Shown one piece after another: positions 45,292 to 56,519 of a stretch of 64,000 bases of DNA. Both the position numbers and the translations under genes were made by a program. Source of the stretch: Lamellibrachia columna (lineage: Eukaryota; Annelida; Polychaeta; Sabellida; Siboglinidae); NCBI GenBank assembly GCA_963662155.1, contig OY759265.1, positions 45,207,406 through 45,271,405 on the forward strand, given 5' to 3'. The stretch's first letter is position 1. Each line of letters begins with the position of its first letter. The notes under the pieces are model-generated. The model worked only from the letters and a program-made list of their open reading frames with translations. It ran no database searches and was not told the origin of the DNA.

Positions 45292-45367
45292 ATGAATGAA
45301 AGTTCAGAGTATGAATCTTCTTTTTTGCTATGACCTGCTTCATTAGCAAGACTGCTTCGTTTTACAG

Positions 45368-46554
45368 GTGCTGTGGCTTTCGGGCCCGGGCCAGGATGTG
45401 ACGTTTTGGAATTCCCCGAAGTTGCGGCGATGTCGTTCGGCAACATGAAGTTGATCCCGTGTCCGGATACGCTACACGCCCTGCCGTGGGTGACGCAGGA
45501 GAAATTTCGCGTTGGTGAGATCTTGTGCGAGACCCGTTGGGCGGCGGGTAATCCTCAGGAAGTATGTCCTCGCTACATTGCACGGAAGCAGCTTGAGCGC
45601 ATGCGTGACCATGGCTACACTCTCACTTCCGGCTGGGAGTTTGAGTTTATGTTGATGGACGGCGAGGACAAAGAGCCAGTTTTCAAAGGTCATTACGTTA
45701 TTAGTAATTTAAAACTCGCAGCTTACGAGCCTTTCCTGTATGAACTCGATTCGTTCCTGGTCGGTAGTGGAGTGGACGTTGAGTCGTACTTGACCGAATA
45801 TTGTCATGGTCAGTTCAAGTTAGCCACCAATACAGCCGAAGGCATCCGAGCTGCGGACATGGCCTTCAACGTGAAACAGGCAGTCAAGGAAATATGTGCA
45901 CAGAATAACCAAACGGCGACATTCATGTCGAAGCCGCTGCCTGATGTATCTGCCAACGGACTGCATCACAACCACTCCGTCTTCAACTTGGCCGGCCACA
46001 ACGCGTTCTACAACCCAGAAGCCGACGACAATTTGTCTGACGTCGCCCGCTACTGGATGGCAGGCCTGATCGCCCACGCCGGCGCCCTCACGGCTATCTG
46101 TTCGCCGACAGTCAACTGCTACCGTCGTCTGCACCAGCCGTGCCTGGTGCCCGATTGCGCTGACTGGGGAATCGACGACCGCAAGACCTCTTTTCGGATG
46201 AAGGCCAACACCGAGAAGGGAACGTACATCGAAAACCGTCTTCCGGGAGGGAGCGCTAATCCGTATCTTGTAGTGGCTGCGACGGTGGCAGCTGGTATGG
46301 ATGGTGTCACGAGAAAACTGAAATGCCCCGGTCAGAAAGCTAGCAACGCGAAGGCCGCCCGCCTGCCAGACAGCCTGGCGCAAGCCTTGCAAGAGTTGCA
46401 AGATGACCGTGTCATGGTCGAAGCCCTCGGGGAGCAGTTTGTAAGCTGGTTCGTCAAAGTGAAGACAGAAGTAGAGTTGGAGAAACTTAAAGACGTCGAC
46501 CTCACGAAGAAGGACGTTGAAAAGGAGCGACAACTTTATCTGGAGTTGCTGTGA
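45368..46554 (+). CDS. Lengsin-like gene D, exon 2 (one GS metal ligand replaced)
   Basis: Joins 37433-37604 in phase 1 after acceptor cgttttacag, giving 452 residues. The fold-defining stretches match gene A: WEFEFMLMDG, NGLHHNHSVFN, DDRKTSFR and IENRLPGGSANPYL. The second metal-site motif differs: gene A has ELGDGQFE (E201...E208), while gene D has EYCHGQFK, so the position of a GS metal-binding glutamate is Lys208. The loop after NCYRRLHQP is one codon longer. Catalysis by the normal GS mechanism is therefore unlikely, though structural or binding roles as in lens lengsin remain possible. The 3' half is nearly identical to gene A at the DNA level. Confidence 0.88.
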
Positions 46555-48555
46555 CGCAGAACGCATTGTCAAGCTCTTGTGCAAATGACGTCAAGTTAGG
46601 ATCAACGTATCAGCCCATACTTGTTAAAACCGTTGTTGTGACTAGATCGCTTTGCTTTACAATGTAAACGTAAATCATATTTATAAAATAGTTAACCATA
46701 CACGTAGTTAGTCGAAGATGAACAACATAGCTTGTATAATTAATAACAGCTAGATACGTATTTATCATGTTCTCATTTATTCATGGGATTCTCAGAGTAG
46801 TTTGCATGTTATATTTACTGCCATTTAGCCTTGAACTCAGTTATATCTACGCACATTTTCGATAGCGACGAAGTTTGCATCATTCCAGTCGCTCCATCTG
46901 TCGGATACTCTCGTGGTGCCAAACAGTCTCAAACACCAGATATTACATGACTACACGAAGTAATTTGATAGACGTTGGCAAACACGACGTGTTGTGAATA
47001 TTTTCTATATCTTTATCGAGTCACACTTTATATTGCGTCCTAGCATTAATAACACAATTCAGATTTGTTAACGAATGCAAAAGCAATTCACAGACCTCGG
47101 AACCGATGGGAGGGTGCCGGGGGCCGGGTCCGCCCAATATGTTGATTGGGGGCTCGAACATCTCCCCAATGTTTACTAGAAATCGGGGGGGGGGGGGGGC
47201 AAGCTTAGTCACCCGCTAGTTTACCATGCTACCGTGTAGTGACGCAACAAATTACATGCGGGAAAAAAAATTCGCCACAAGTTTAAAGATTTACACTGTG
47301 CAACAAAAAATGACAAAATCATCGAGATCTGTTTTTTAACAAATATATTTATATAATATAATATAAATTAATTATGAATATGTGCATTACGAGTGAAGTT
47401 GAAGTTGCGCCCGACCAAGAGAACATAATCCAGTCGTTGATCCGCCACGGACTATACATATTACGGAACTTGACGATAATTTATTGCGATTCACAACAAA
47501 TGAAAGCCTTCCAAAGTGACATCTGCAGCACTCGAAATGTTACAAGTGTTTACTAACGATATGTATATTTTTTACCAAAGTATCGGGAGCATATTTTGAT
47601 GTCATCTGTCAGTAATTAAACTGTTCAATATTCACTGTTTCGTCTACAGGTTTACAGATTTCCGATGTGTCAAATACCCCCTCCACTGATTTTGCAGGCA
47701 TGTGTAATAGTTCATACTTATTTGAAATTTATTTCTACTTTGCTCGACATTCAAAACATTGAAAGGTGGTGAAAAACACTGTTCTTGTTGGCATTTCTCT
47801 GAATTGCTTAGATATCAATATTATTTAGGTTTGCGTTGTTATATTCTATGTCTCTGTAATTGTTGAAAATGATTTTTAAGATTTTGTAATGTTTTGGGGT
47901 GGGTAAAATTATGTTTTTTTTCAGAACGTCCGTGACTATTTACTTTGCACCTGTGCAAACGAAACAAAATTAATTCGTATGTGTATAATACCAGTCTTCT
48001 ATATTTTTCTTAAGAAAGTCGATGTGATATGAAAACAAGACATAACAACGTCACGAACGTTCCACCATACAATGCCTCCGCAAATCGCAGCCCTATCACA
48101 GCAAAAACAGAACTCTCTTCAAGCACATTAAAATGCATGGTTCTTATTTATACAACAGAACATATTGATTTTTTTATTCAATCAGACGAAAGAGACAATA
48201 GAAACACAGACAATGTCAGCTTGATTTGCATTTGCGGAACGTCCGTGACTATTTCTATATATCTATATATGATGTAAATAAGGCGACGAAGCTTTCAGCC
48301 TACGCCAAAATAGGCCAGTACTCTACAGTTCATCGTATATGTAAAAAGCACACTTCTGCGAAATCGGCAATGATCTATCTGCACGAAAGAATGTCAAGCG
48401 TGCGGGTAATAAGAAGACTGATTCTGTATCCAAGATATAGCACTAGTGCAGCCTTCAGAAGGTGTAGGGTCAGCCAGCCCGCGACAAAAAACCTGGTGAC
48501 GATGTACTGACTGGCAAAGGAAGAGCTCCTTCTCGGTCTTTAGCTCCACCTGCAG
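46555..48555. other. 3' flank of gene D and unassigned DNA
   Basis: 46580-46870 matches the gene A 3' flank. 46868-47030 matches 17815-17960. A poly-G run lies at about 47186-47200. Beyond that the DNA is AT-rich and I recognise no gene. Confidence 0.5.
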
Positions 48556-48646
48556 CTGTGCGTGTGTGCGTGTGTGCGTGTGTGCGTGTGTGCGCGTGTG
48601 TGCGTGTGTGCGTGTGTCTGCGTGCGTGTACGTGCGTGTGTCTGCG
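48556..48646. repeat. (GTGTGC)n microsatellite
   Basis: About 90 bp of gtgtgc/gtgcgt repeat with a few interruptions. Confidence 0.92.
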
Positions 48647-49366
48647 TTCATCCGGCGGCAATGCTTTCTGAAAATCATATCTACCGCACATACGTACGCG
48701 TCACGTGATCACAAATTACACATACAACCATATAATGATAACAATATTTACAAATGCAAAAATTAAAACAAGTTTTCGCTAGCTCTTACACAAATCAATA
48801 CGTTAGCGTCGCACAGGTCCGAATGGTTTCACTAGTAATTGCGTCTTCTAAAGCTTTCTAATAGCCAATGATTGCATGGCTTTTATTCGTCAAAACAATT
48901 CAAATTCTTAAAATGTGCTTAAATTTTACTTTACAATTATTTACATCTACCGATTATCCGTATAAATGACCAGACCGTTTCATGTTACGCGACAAAACGC
49001 GTTATACTCCGCGATATTGACCGGTGGGTTTTCCTACACATCGCTGAACAACATGCAACAGAACACATTATTTATCACGAAACGCGTTTAATAGGAAATA
49101 ACAGCAACGACTGCTTGAAATCATAATTATATTACATATTGTAGTATATTTCCACAACAACAAAAAATTAATTACAATTCCATTAATTAATAATTCCAAA
49201 TAATGCTATGTTCTACCAGCCTGTCTCGATTATGCATATTTTTCCCGCGCTTATCGGCAAGCTTCGACGTGACGTCATTGATGACAAGGAAGTGCTACGA
49301 GACTGGGACTTTAGATTCATTCACAGTACTGTTGACAGCGATAGCGGTTGTTTAGAAGCGAGCGTC
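48647..49366. other. Unassigned AT-rich DNA
   Basis: No recognisable gene. A start-like frame from 49208 leads into the THAP-like block, but its first 50 residues have no clear motif. Confidence 0.45.
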
Positions 49367-49665
49367 ATAACGGTTTATTGTGCAGCATTTGATTGTAATG
49401 CAAACAGTAGTAAGAAGAAAGTAGCATGTAGCACTACCGGCTTTGTTCGCTTCGAGAACATTTGTTTCGACTGCCATCCGGACCAGAGAAGGTGCAGTTC
49501 TGTGTTACCCAGGTGCTAAAATCTCTTTGAAAGAAGATGATGTACCCACATTATTCCCAGTAGTGGAAGCTATGTTGATGTCATTAATCCGTAGAATACA
49601 GGTAGCGACACTGGCGTCGACGACTACAGTCCACCTAGGACCGAAGCGAGCTGTCAGCGAGCTGT
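49367..49665 (+). pseudogene. THAP-domain-like gene fragment
   Basis: On + the frame reads VYCAAFDCNANSSKKK, then GFVRF, which resembles the start of a THAP zinc finger (C-x4-C with a following aromatic/RF strand). After a frame change near 49500 it reads LKEDDVPTLFP, like the conserved LxxDAVPTxF end of THAP domains. The middle (the W, C and H ligand region) is missing or altered, and the fragment ends where a CR1 3' end starts (49666). It is probably a broken THAP gene or THAP-type transposase fragment. Confidence 0.42.
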
Positions 49666-51441
49666 CAGATTTAACAAGATTGCCATCCCAAACAACAAGT
49701 TCCACATGGCAAGTGGACAAGGAAACCATTGGCTTATCGAGAGTCCAACAATTTTCTCATCTATGTGAAGCCCGGCCTTATCAAATATCTGTCAATTATA
49801 TTTTTAAACATATTCACAGTACTAGCATTAACACAATAATTTGGTAGTTTGTTCCATTCATTTATCACCCTCTGTGAGAAAGAGTACTTTCTCATGTCCA
49901 ACCTACACTGTTCCTTAACTAATGCTGCTTTGTGTCATCTGATTCTACTGCCTTCTTTAAGTTTGAAGAACATATTCCTATCAACATCCTCATAACCGTT
50001 CACTATTTTAAAGACTTCTATTTGGTCTCCTCTTAGTCTCCTGGTCTCTAGTGTTGTCAAACCACATTGTAATAAGCGGCTTTTGTAACTAAGGTCTCTC
50101 AATTCTGGAATCATTTTAGTTGCTCTTCGTTGTATTCTTTCTAGCTTGTCTATGTCCTTTTAACGATACGGCCTCCATGCTTGAATACAATATTCCAAAT
50201 GTGGTCTAACTATTGCTTAGTACAGGGGTACAATTAGCTGTTTCTTCTTATACGTGATAGTTCTCCTAATTAGTCCTTGAATTTGATTTCCTTTCGATGC
50301 AGCAATCCGACTTTGCTCTGAAACTTTCATGTCAGCACTAAATGTTACTCCTAAGTCTTTTCTTGTGTGGTTCTACCTAGTACAGCATCCCCCATTTTAT
50401 AATTAAACTTAAAAATTAAATCTAATTTTACACATAAAAACATCTAATTTTACATATAAATACATTTTTTCAATTTTTTTATTTTGGCATTTAGAACATA
50501 CAATATTAAGCTTTGTGCACACACCGAAAAAGCATTTAACTAGTGCCTTGTCGTTAGTCTCTTTAAGCACTATTATGTAGTTCCAAATAATCCACTAGAT
50601 GGGGTTGTGGAAATTGGCAGCGCCGTAACATGAGTAAATTCCGTGTTTCCTGTCTCCTTCCCTCTTGTCGCCTTGCTTCCTGTCCCCTCTTGTCGCCTTG
50701 CTTCCTGTCCCCTTCCTTCTTGTCACCTTGCTTCCTGTCTCCTCTTGTCGCCTTGCTTCCTGTCCCCTTCCCTCTTGTCGCCTTGCTTCCTGTTCCTTCC
50801 CTCTGTCGCCTTGCTTCCTGTCCCCTTCCTTCTTGTCACCTTGCTTCCTGTCCCCTCTTGTCGCCTTGCTTCCTGTCCCCTTCCCTCTTGTCGCCTTGCT
50901 TCCTGTTCCTTCCCTCTTGTCGCCTTGCTTCCTGTCCCCTTCCCTCTTGTTGCATTGCTTCCTGTCCCCTTCCCTCTTGTCGCATTGCTTCCTGTCCCCT
51001 TCCCTCTTGTTGCATTGCTTCCTGTCCCCTTCCCTCTTGTTGCATTGCTTCCTGTCCCCTTCCCTCTTGTTGCATTGCTTCCTGTCCCCTTCCCTCTTGT
51101 TGCATTGCTTCCCGTCCCCTTCCCTCTTGTTGCATTGCTTCCTGTCCCCTTCCCTCTTGTTGCATTGCTTCCTGTCCCCTTCCCTCTTGTTGCATTGCTT
51201 CCTGTCCCCTTCCCTCTTGTTGCATTGCTTCCTGTCCCCTTCCCTCTTGTTGCATTGCTTCCCGTCCCCTTCCCTCTTGTTGCATTGCTTCCTGTCCCCT
51301 TCCCTCTTGTCGCCTTGCTTCCTGTCCCCTTCCCTCTTGTTGCATTGCTTCCTGTCCCCTTCCCTCTTGTCGCCTTGCTTCCTGTCCCCTTCCCTCTTGT
51401 TGCATTGCTTCCTGTCTCCTTCACTCTTGTCGACTTGCTTC
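49666..51441 (-). mobile_element. CR1 LINE remnant with expanded ORF1 repeat (inferred)
   Basis: 49666-50400 is the 3' end and C-terminal RT region of the same CR1 family as at 22780, degraded, on the minus strand. After about 240 bp comes the 30-bp minisatellite 50646-51441. In minus orientation this order (repeat region 5', RT 3') is that of CR1 ORF1 to ORF2, and the repeat composition resembles the Gly/Lys/Arg-rich ORF1 repeats at 26370-26600 and 21240-21500. The CR1 identity of 49666-50400 is firm. Including the minisatellite in the element is inference. Confidence 0.6.
50646..51441. repeat. 30-bp minisatellite, about 26 copies
   Basis: Unit ccccttccctcttgttgcat followed by tgcttcctgt, with cgcc/gcat variants and a few copies shortened by 3-9 bp. 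The left third is more variable; 50940-51290 is almost homogeneous. It is a multiple of 3 and open in several frames on both strands; the minus strand reads CNKREGDRKQ repeats. Confidence 0.97.
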
Positions 51442-51543
51442 ATAGATTTACGCACAGCAGTTGCATCAGCACAATATTGTTAATTATGAATACGTTAAGG
51501 GTACAAAATGTCATCGTTTCATCATAAAATCATGTTATATAAT

Positions 51544-51548
<5 letters not shown>

Positions 51549-51626
<78 letters not shown>
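51549..51626. repeat. (TA)n microsatellite
   Basis: About 78 bp of perfect TA followed by a T run. Confidence 0.97.
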
Positions 51627-51632
<6 letters not shown>

Positions 51633-52632
51633 TTTTAACACGTAGACCGAGCAAATGTGTTTTAGTGACCCATATAAAAGGTAAGTGTGTGACCGTTATT
51701 TGTTTAATTTGAATGTTTGTTTAATTTGAATAAGCAAATAACGGTCAAATTGTATTTAAAAATCGTGGTTCACTAAAACACTTTTGGACAGTCGAGAAAT
51801 TGAATACATATAGTTTATAGAAGTAATTATAGTTTCTGCTATATGACCTGCGTTTACGATAAACGCGACCAGACTTTGAAAATGAAATGCGCGCGTACGA
51901 TTATTTACTGACGGGTTTTGATATTTATAATCAATAAAATTAAAATAGAACCGCTGACGGCAACCAACCGAACTAAACAGGCTGAACGTGGCGAGCCTGG
52001 AGGCCGATGGGGCAGATGTTTTCATCATATTTTTTATCATACGTAGGTCTACAGTAGCCGTACGGCGACACCTAATTTTCATAACACATATAATAACACA
52101 CCTGCCAACACACCTGCCAACGTTTCCGCTTTGTGACCACACTTCTAAATCGCCCGCTTTCCAAACATGATGAACACTACACAACTGGTAATTTATTTTA
52201 CCACACGAATCATACATATGTAAATATGCAATGACTCACGCCCTTGATGATAATCGCTATAACAGACTCGTGTGTTGCAGCCCTGCGGGTGTTCTCAGCT
52301 GTCCGCATTCACCGATGTATCACGATGCGTCCTCCAATTTCCCACACGTGAGATATTTTAAGCTGAGCGTAGAGGGAATCTTTCACGAATCTGTTCTATA
52401 ATTTACCATAGACGTCGTTCGTAACAAAAATAAGTCGTCTTAGTTGAACTGGTATGTCCCATTCATTCTGTGTAGCACGTCTGATAGCATCAGCGATACA
52501 GAAACATCTGCACACTTCGAAAAAGTAGGCTTCTTAATTTCCGTTCTCCTTTTGTCGCCTATAAAGCTATTAATTTTGGTATTGGAATGAATTAAGTCTT
52601 GAAGTCGTCATGTATCAACATCCACGCCAGTC
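51627..52632. other. Unassigned DNA upstream of the 53.2-kb gene
   Basis: No supported gene. A direct repeat of tttgtttaatttgaat lies near 51700-51730. The open frame 51756-52217 on the minus strand has no recognisable domain. Confidence 0.4.
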
Positions 52633-52644
52633 TATATATTATAA
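52633..52644 (+). promoter_or_regulatory. TATA-like core promoter candidate
   Basis: TATATATTATAA, followed by a rise in GC and CpG content from about 52645 to the ATG at 53201. The spacing would place transcription start near 52670 and give a 5' leader of about 530 bases. Prediction from sequence only. Confidence 0.4.
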
Positions 52645-53200
52645 GGCTGCCCGCTGCGGAATCAATAAATAATGTTTAGTGCGATCGCCAAGGAATTCTG
52701 CCCCAGCCTCCGTCAACCGTGACTCGAAAATCCACGCAGTGCCAAACGCTCGCACAACCCCGCTGAAACCTGGGCCGGCGTGACGAAGACTGTGATATCG
52801 GACAACTTGCCGGTTGACTGCGCAGCCAAACAAGCTACGCCTATAGCGCCTTCTTGCGGACCGTCTAATGCGCTTCCGTTGTGGTGTGGCAGGCTGTTAT
52901 TGTCCGTGGAACCGGCGTATCGGTGGTCTGTGTTGCCGACGTGTGCTTGCTTGTACGACGGGCTATTAACGTACTCCCGGACTATATCGCGGACATTCGC
53001 CGCATTACAGGCATTACGGCCCGTTCTTCCGAAACAAAGTCGCCGGTCATAGCACGGTGTGGTCAGTGTGCAGTAGTAAGCGGACATCGACGACTATTGT
53101 CCGGCGCGCCGGATAGAGGTCACGCCGGCTTACAAGCACAGCCATTAGAAACAGGTGCAGCAACGCGGAGGCACTGACGCGGTGAAGGTTCAGCGGTAAC

Positions 53201-54034
53201 ATGGGTAGTTGTTTCCGGGGTAGGTTGCTGAGGAGCAAGAACTCGTACGACATAGCAGACCCGTACAGTGACACGTACTCGAGCCGGGAGAGCTATCACC
53301 GAACGGTAGGCGACTCCAATGACTGGCAGCTGGTATACGACGGCTCGCGCTGGACGAATGAGCGTGTCGGCGGAGCATCGCCGCCGCCGGAACCCGCCGT
53401 CATGAACGGCACCGTCGAGCCTCCGTCTCCTGTGGCCAAAGTCAGGGCTAGTCCCGTCAAGGAATCGCCTGTCAACGACGAGGTCGAGAACCCCGCGGAC
53501 ACTTCGTGTGATGTCGAAACGTACGAGGGGATTGATCTGGAATATGAAGCCGACTCGGTAAATGGAACGTGGGACTCGCGTCCGAATCACGAGGCGCACG
53601 AAGAGATGAAACAGCGGGCGTCGTTGGTTCTGGAACAGAGGGCTTCCAACGAGAGTGTGTCCGCAGCGGGGAAACAGGAAACGACGACCAGCAACACGAC
53701 ACAAATTGAGGCCGGCGAAACGAATGGTGACGATAGACAAAGCGAAACGCAACCGCTTGAAAATGGAGTTGACGTTGCATCGGACCAGGACGCCGGCGAG
53801 CAGACGACATCTGAGGTAGACGCGGGCGATGTGCATGAGCAGACGACACCGGAAGTGCGACAGCGCGAGTCGTGGCGACCTGTTGCGTCCGGTGAATACA
53901 GCGTCCGTTTCGACGTGCCTGACAGTGCCAGTGGGGACTCGGGCGATGAAGAACGGACTAATAATCGCAACTCGTTGACAAATGAAGTCGAAAAGAACGA
54001 CAATAGGGCGAACGAAGCACAAAGCTACCACTGA
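53201..54034 (+). CDS. Predicted N-acylated acidic protein of unknown function, 277 aa
   Basis: An intact single-exon frame, ATG in good context (AACATGG), ending in TGA. The N-terminus is MGSCFRGRLLRSKN: Gly2 is a candidate for N-myristoylation, Cys4 for palmitoylation, and the following basic cluster would help membrane binding. The rest is low-hydrophobicity and acidic, rich in Glu, Ser, Thr and Asn, with a short Pro patch (ASPPPEPAV), SP sites and several possible N-terminal phosphosites, and no folded domain I recognise. It is GC- and CpG-rich compared with its surroundings, as expected of a constrained coding region. Composition is similar to BASP1/MARCKS-type membrane-tethered disordered proteins, but I claim no homology. 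Downstream exons cannot be excluded. Confidence 0.65.
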   Translation: MGSCFRGRLLRSKNSYDIADPYSDTYSSRESYHRTVGDSNDWQLVYDGSRWTNERVGGASPPPEPAVMNGTVEPPSPVAKVRASPVKESPVNDEVENPADTSCDVETYEGIDLEYEADSVNGTWDSRPNHEAHEEMKQRASLVLEQRASNESVSAAGKQETTTSNTTQIEAGETNGDDRQSETQPLENGVDVASDQDAGEQTTSEVDAGDVHEQTTPEVRQRESWRPVASGEYSVRFDVPDSASGDSGDEERTNNRNSLTNEVEKNDNRANEAQSYH

Positions 54035-54964
54035 CAGTATGACACCCGCCCAATACTCCATACTCTTCATGGATAGTTGTGAAGATGTCAGCAGACTCTA
54101 CAACGAGAGGATATGTGACCGAATTGTGGAATGTATTAGCTGTGCTGAACTGTGTACAATCTGTGTCCGTTGCGAAATCAGCCATATCTCACCAAAACGT
54201 CTGATGACAGAACGCAGCAATGCGAATGATTACAGTAACTGTTAATTGGCGCGCCTGCTTATTTTACTGAGATAACGCAACAAACAAGTCAACATCGTCG
54301 TCGACGCAGAATGTCCACAAAGGTGGATTAATTGCAGCACCACGCGCGACTGCGTGTAGCCGCGTCGAACTTCTCTACTGTCTGACTGTTCGCTTTGTCG
54401 CAGTTGGCAACCAATACTGCATATCTTTCGGTCGTCGTCGAACAATGTGTGGTTATTTGATGTCGCTTCAATCAAGCAAAATTATTACAATTCCACAACA
54501 TGTTGACATGTTATGTGCGGGATATATGTTGCGGGAGATGCGACTGTTAAATGCGACTGTTACACGTTCCTGTGGACATTGCAGCAATTCGGAAATTGTT
54601 CGCGTTTCGCGCCAGCACAACGTGGCAAGTTTCATTTTATTTGTGTTTTATGTATCGTATGAAGTGTAAGATTTAGTGAATAGTGTCGTAGCGGTGATAT
54701 GTCTGAGGGAAAAACACAATTTTTCTCGCCTATACTGTTTTTCTTTAATCTGTGATGTCACGAAACGTCCTAATTTGGGAAGGCATGCACATTTTTTGCA
54801 TTAAAACATTTGTCGATATTTTGAGAAAACGTTTCTTTGTTTGTTTGATACATTCTGTCCGGTTGCTTGACACGGGTCCATGTTGCCACGGGGTTACGCA
54901 TTTAATTTTAGAAATTTCAAATATTGACCCATCAGAAGTGTATCCCATAACCCAACACACAGAA
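54035..54964. other. 3' flank of the 53.2-kb gene
   Basis: No polyadenylation signal is obvious in the first 200 bases. Short open stretches without domains only. Confidence 0.4.
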
Positions 54965-55150
54965 CTTTGATAGTCTGTAACAAGGGTGGTGGTAAACAAG
55001 GCATTCATTACTTTGATAGTCCTTAATTAGGGTGGTGGTAAACAGGACAATCATTACTTTGATAGCCCTTAACTAGGGTGGTGGTAAACAAGGCATTCAT
55101 TACTTTGATAGTCTTTAACTAGGGTGGTGTTAAACAAGGCATTCATAATT
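54965..55150. repeat. About 46-53-bp tandem repeat, four copies
   Basis: Copies of a unit with actttgatagtccttaacta then gggtggtggtaaacaaggca and ttcatt, with small indels. Confidence 0.93.
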
Positions 55151-55250
55151 TTCAATGTTGCATTATAGAATCTATCGGAGTACATATTGCTTCTAAAATA
55201 ACTCATCGTGTTTAAACAGCACACAAATTAAATAATAAGTGTAATATAAC

Positions 55251-55780
55251 GTCCACCTTGCTCCACCAGTCCACCTTGCTCCACAAGTCCACCTTTCTCC
55301 ATCAGTCCACCTTGCTCCATCAGTCCACCTTGCTCCACCAGTCCCCCTTGCTCCACAAGTCCACCTTTCTCCATCAGTCCACCTTGCTCCATCAGTCCAC
55401 CTTGCTCCACCAGTCCACCTTGCTCCACAAGTCCACCTTTCTCCATCAGTCCACCTTGCTCCACCAGTCCACCTTGCTCCATCAGTCCACCTTGCTCCAC
55501 CAGTCCACCTTGCTCCACAAGTCCACCTTTCTCCATCAGTCCACCTTTCTCCATCAGTCCACCTTGCTCCACCAGTCCACCTTGCTCCATCAGTCCACCT
55601 TGCTCCACCAGTCCACCTTGCTCCACAAGTCCACCTTTCTCCATCAGTCCACCTTGCTCCACCAGTCCACCTTGCTCCACCAGTCCACCTTGCTTCACAA
55701 GTCCACCTTTCTCCATCAGTCCACCTTGCTCCATCAGTCCACATTGCTCCATCAGTCCACCTTGCTCCACCAGTCCACCT
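55251..55780. repeat. 18-bp minisatellite with higher-order structure
   Basis: About 29 units of the type gtccaccttgctccaccr. Variants (cca/aag/atca endings; ttgctc or tttctc) recur in a longer order of five or six units, pointing to duplication of blocks. The minus strand reads six-residue repeats (GGLVEQ or TGGARW, depending on frame) without stops. I see no gene signals. Confidence 0.96.
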
Positions 55781-56376
55781 CATCCGACTGAAGGGGGATC
55801 CGATTTTAACCGCACGTATTATTTGCACCATTTTGTTCTAACATTATTTTTTCTAACATTATTTTTATTTATTTAATGTGGACCTTCTGCACTCGCCCCA
55901 CAAACTACTATGTTAGCCACAGAAGGGGGGGGGGTGTGAAGTACTGCAACTGAAGTCTAGGCAAGGCAAACACAACCACTTAGTCACTGTACAAACAATA
56001 GCCACCCGCGGGGTCTCCGTGCCAAACGAACTTCACCCATGAATCAACCTAACGCTATTTCCGCAGCTCTACAGAATTACGTAACCCTTCCTGTGTAGCA
56101 GGGCTGCCACTATGTTCTATATATATATATATATATATATTTTGTGGTGCATACATGTAAAAAATGGGAGATTTCATGCATGGACTGATTTGGTGAAAGC
56201 CGCGAGGTGTCATTTCACTAAGCCGCATTTTGGTATACAAAGCACGTAGCGTAATGGCGTCACTTGTTATGTAACTGTTTTGGTCGACTTTGTTCACGCA
56301 CGAATTGTCCTGTCCCATGGTATGTTTAGCGCGACTGTTATGCAACCTTACGAGACTACGACAACGATAACAATCC

Positions 56377-56519
56377 ACTGCCCAAACTGTTGATATATTA
56401 ACTGCCCAAACTGTTAGTTTCCCAACTATCAACTGCCCAAACTGTTAGCTTCCAAACTATCAACTGCCCAAACTGTTAGTATCCCAAATGTCCATTTTCC
56501 AAACCGTTAGCATTCCAAC
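56377..56519. repeat. 31-bp tandem repeat, about 4.5 copies
   Basis: Unit actgcccaaactgttagttt followed by cccaactatca, decaying toward the right end. Confidence 0.93.

Noticed and set aside
50646..51441. Regular spaced repeats that might suggest a CRISPR array
   Set aside because: There are no unique spacers, units are directly adjacent, and the context is eukaryotic.
50595..51527. Several long overlapping frames on both strands across the 30-bp array
   Set aside because: The unit length is divisible by three and lacks stops, so many frames stay open by construction.
53120..54070. 316-codon minus-strand frame opposite the 277-aa acidic protein
   Set aside because: GC-rich antisense shadow. 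The plus-strand frame has the better start context and a meaningful N-terminus.
55193..55831. 212-codon repeat protein on the minus strand
   Set aside because: Translation of the 18-bp minisatellite without promoter, splice or codon-selection evidence.
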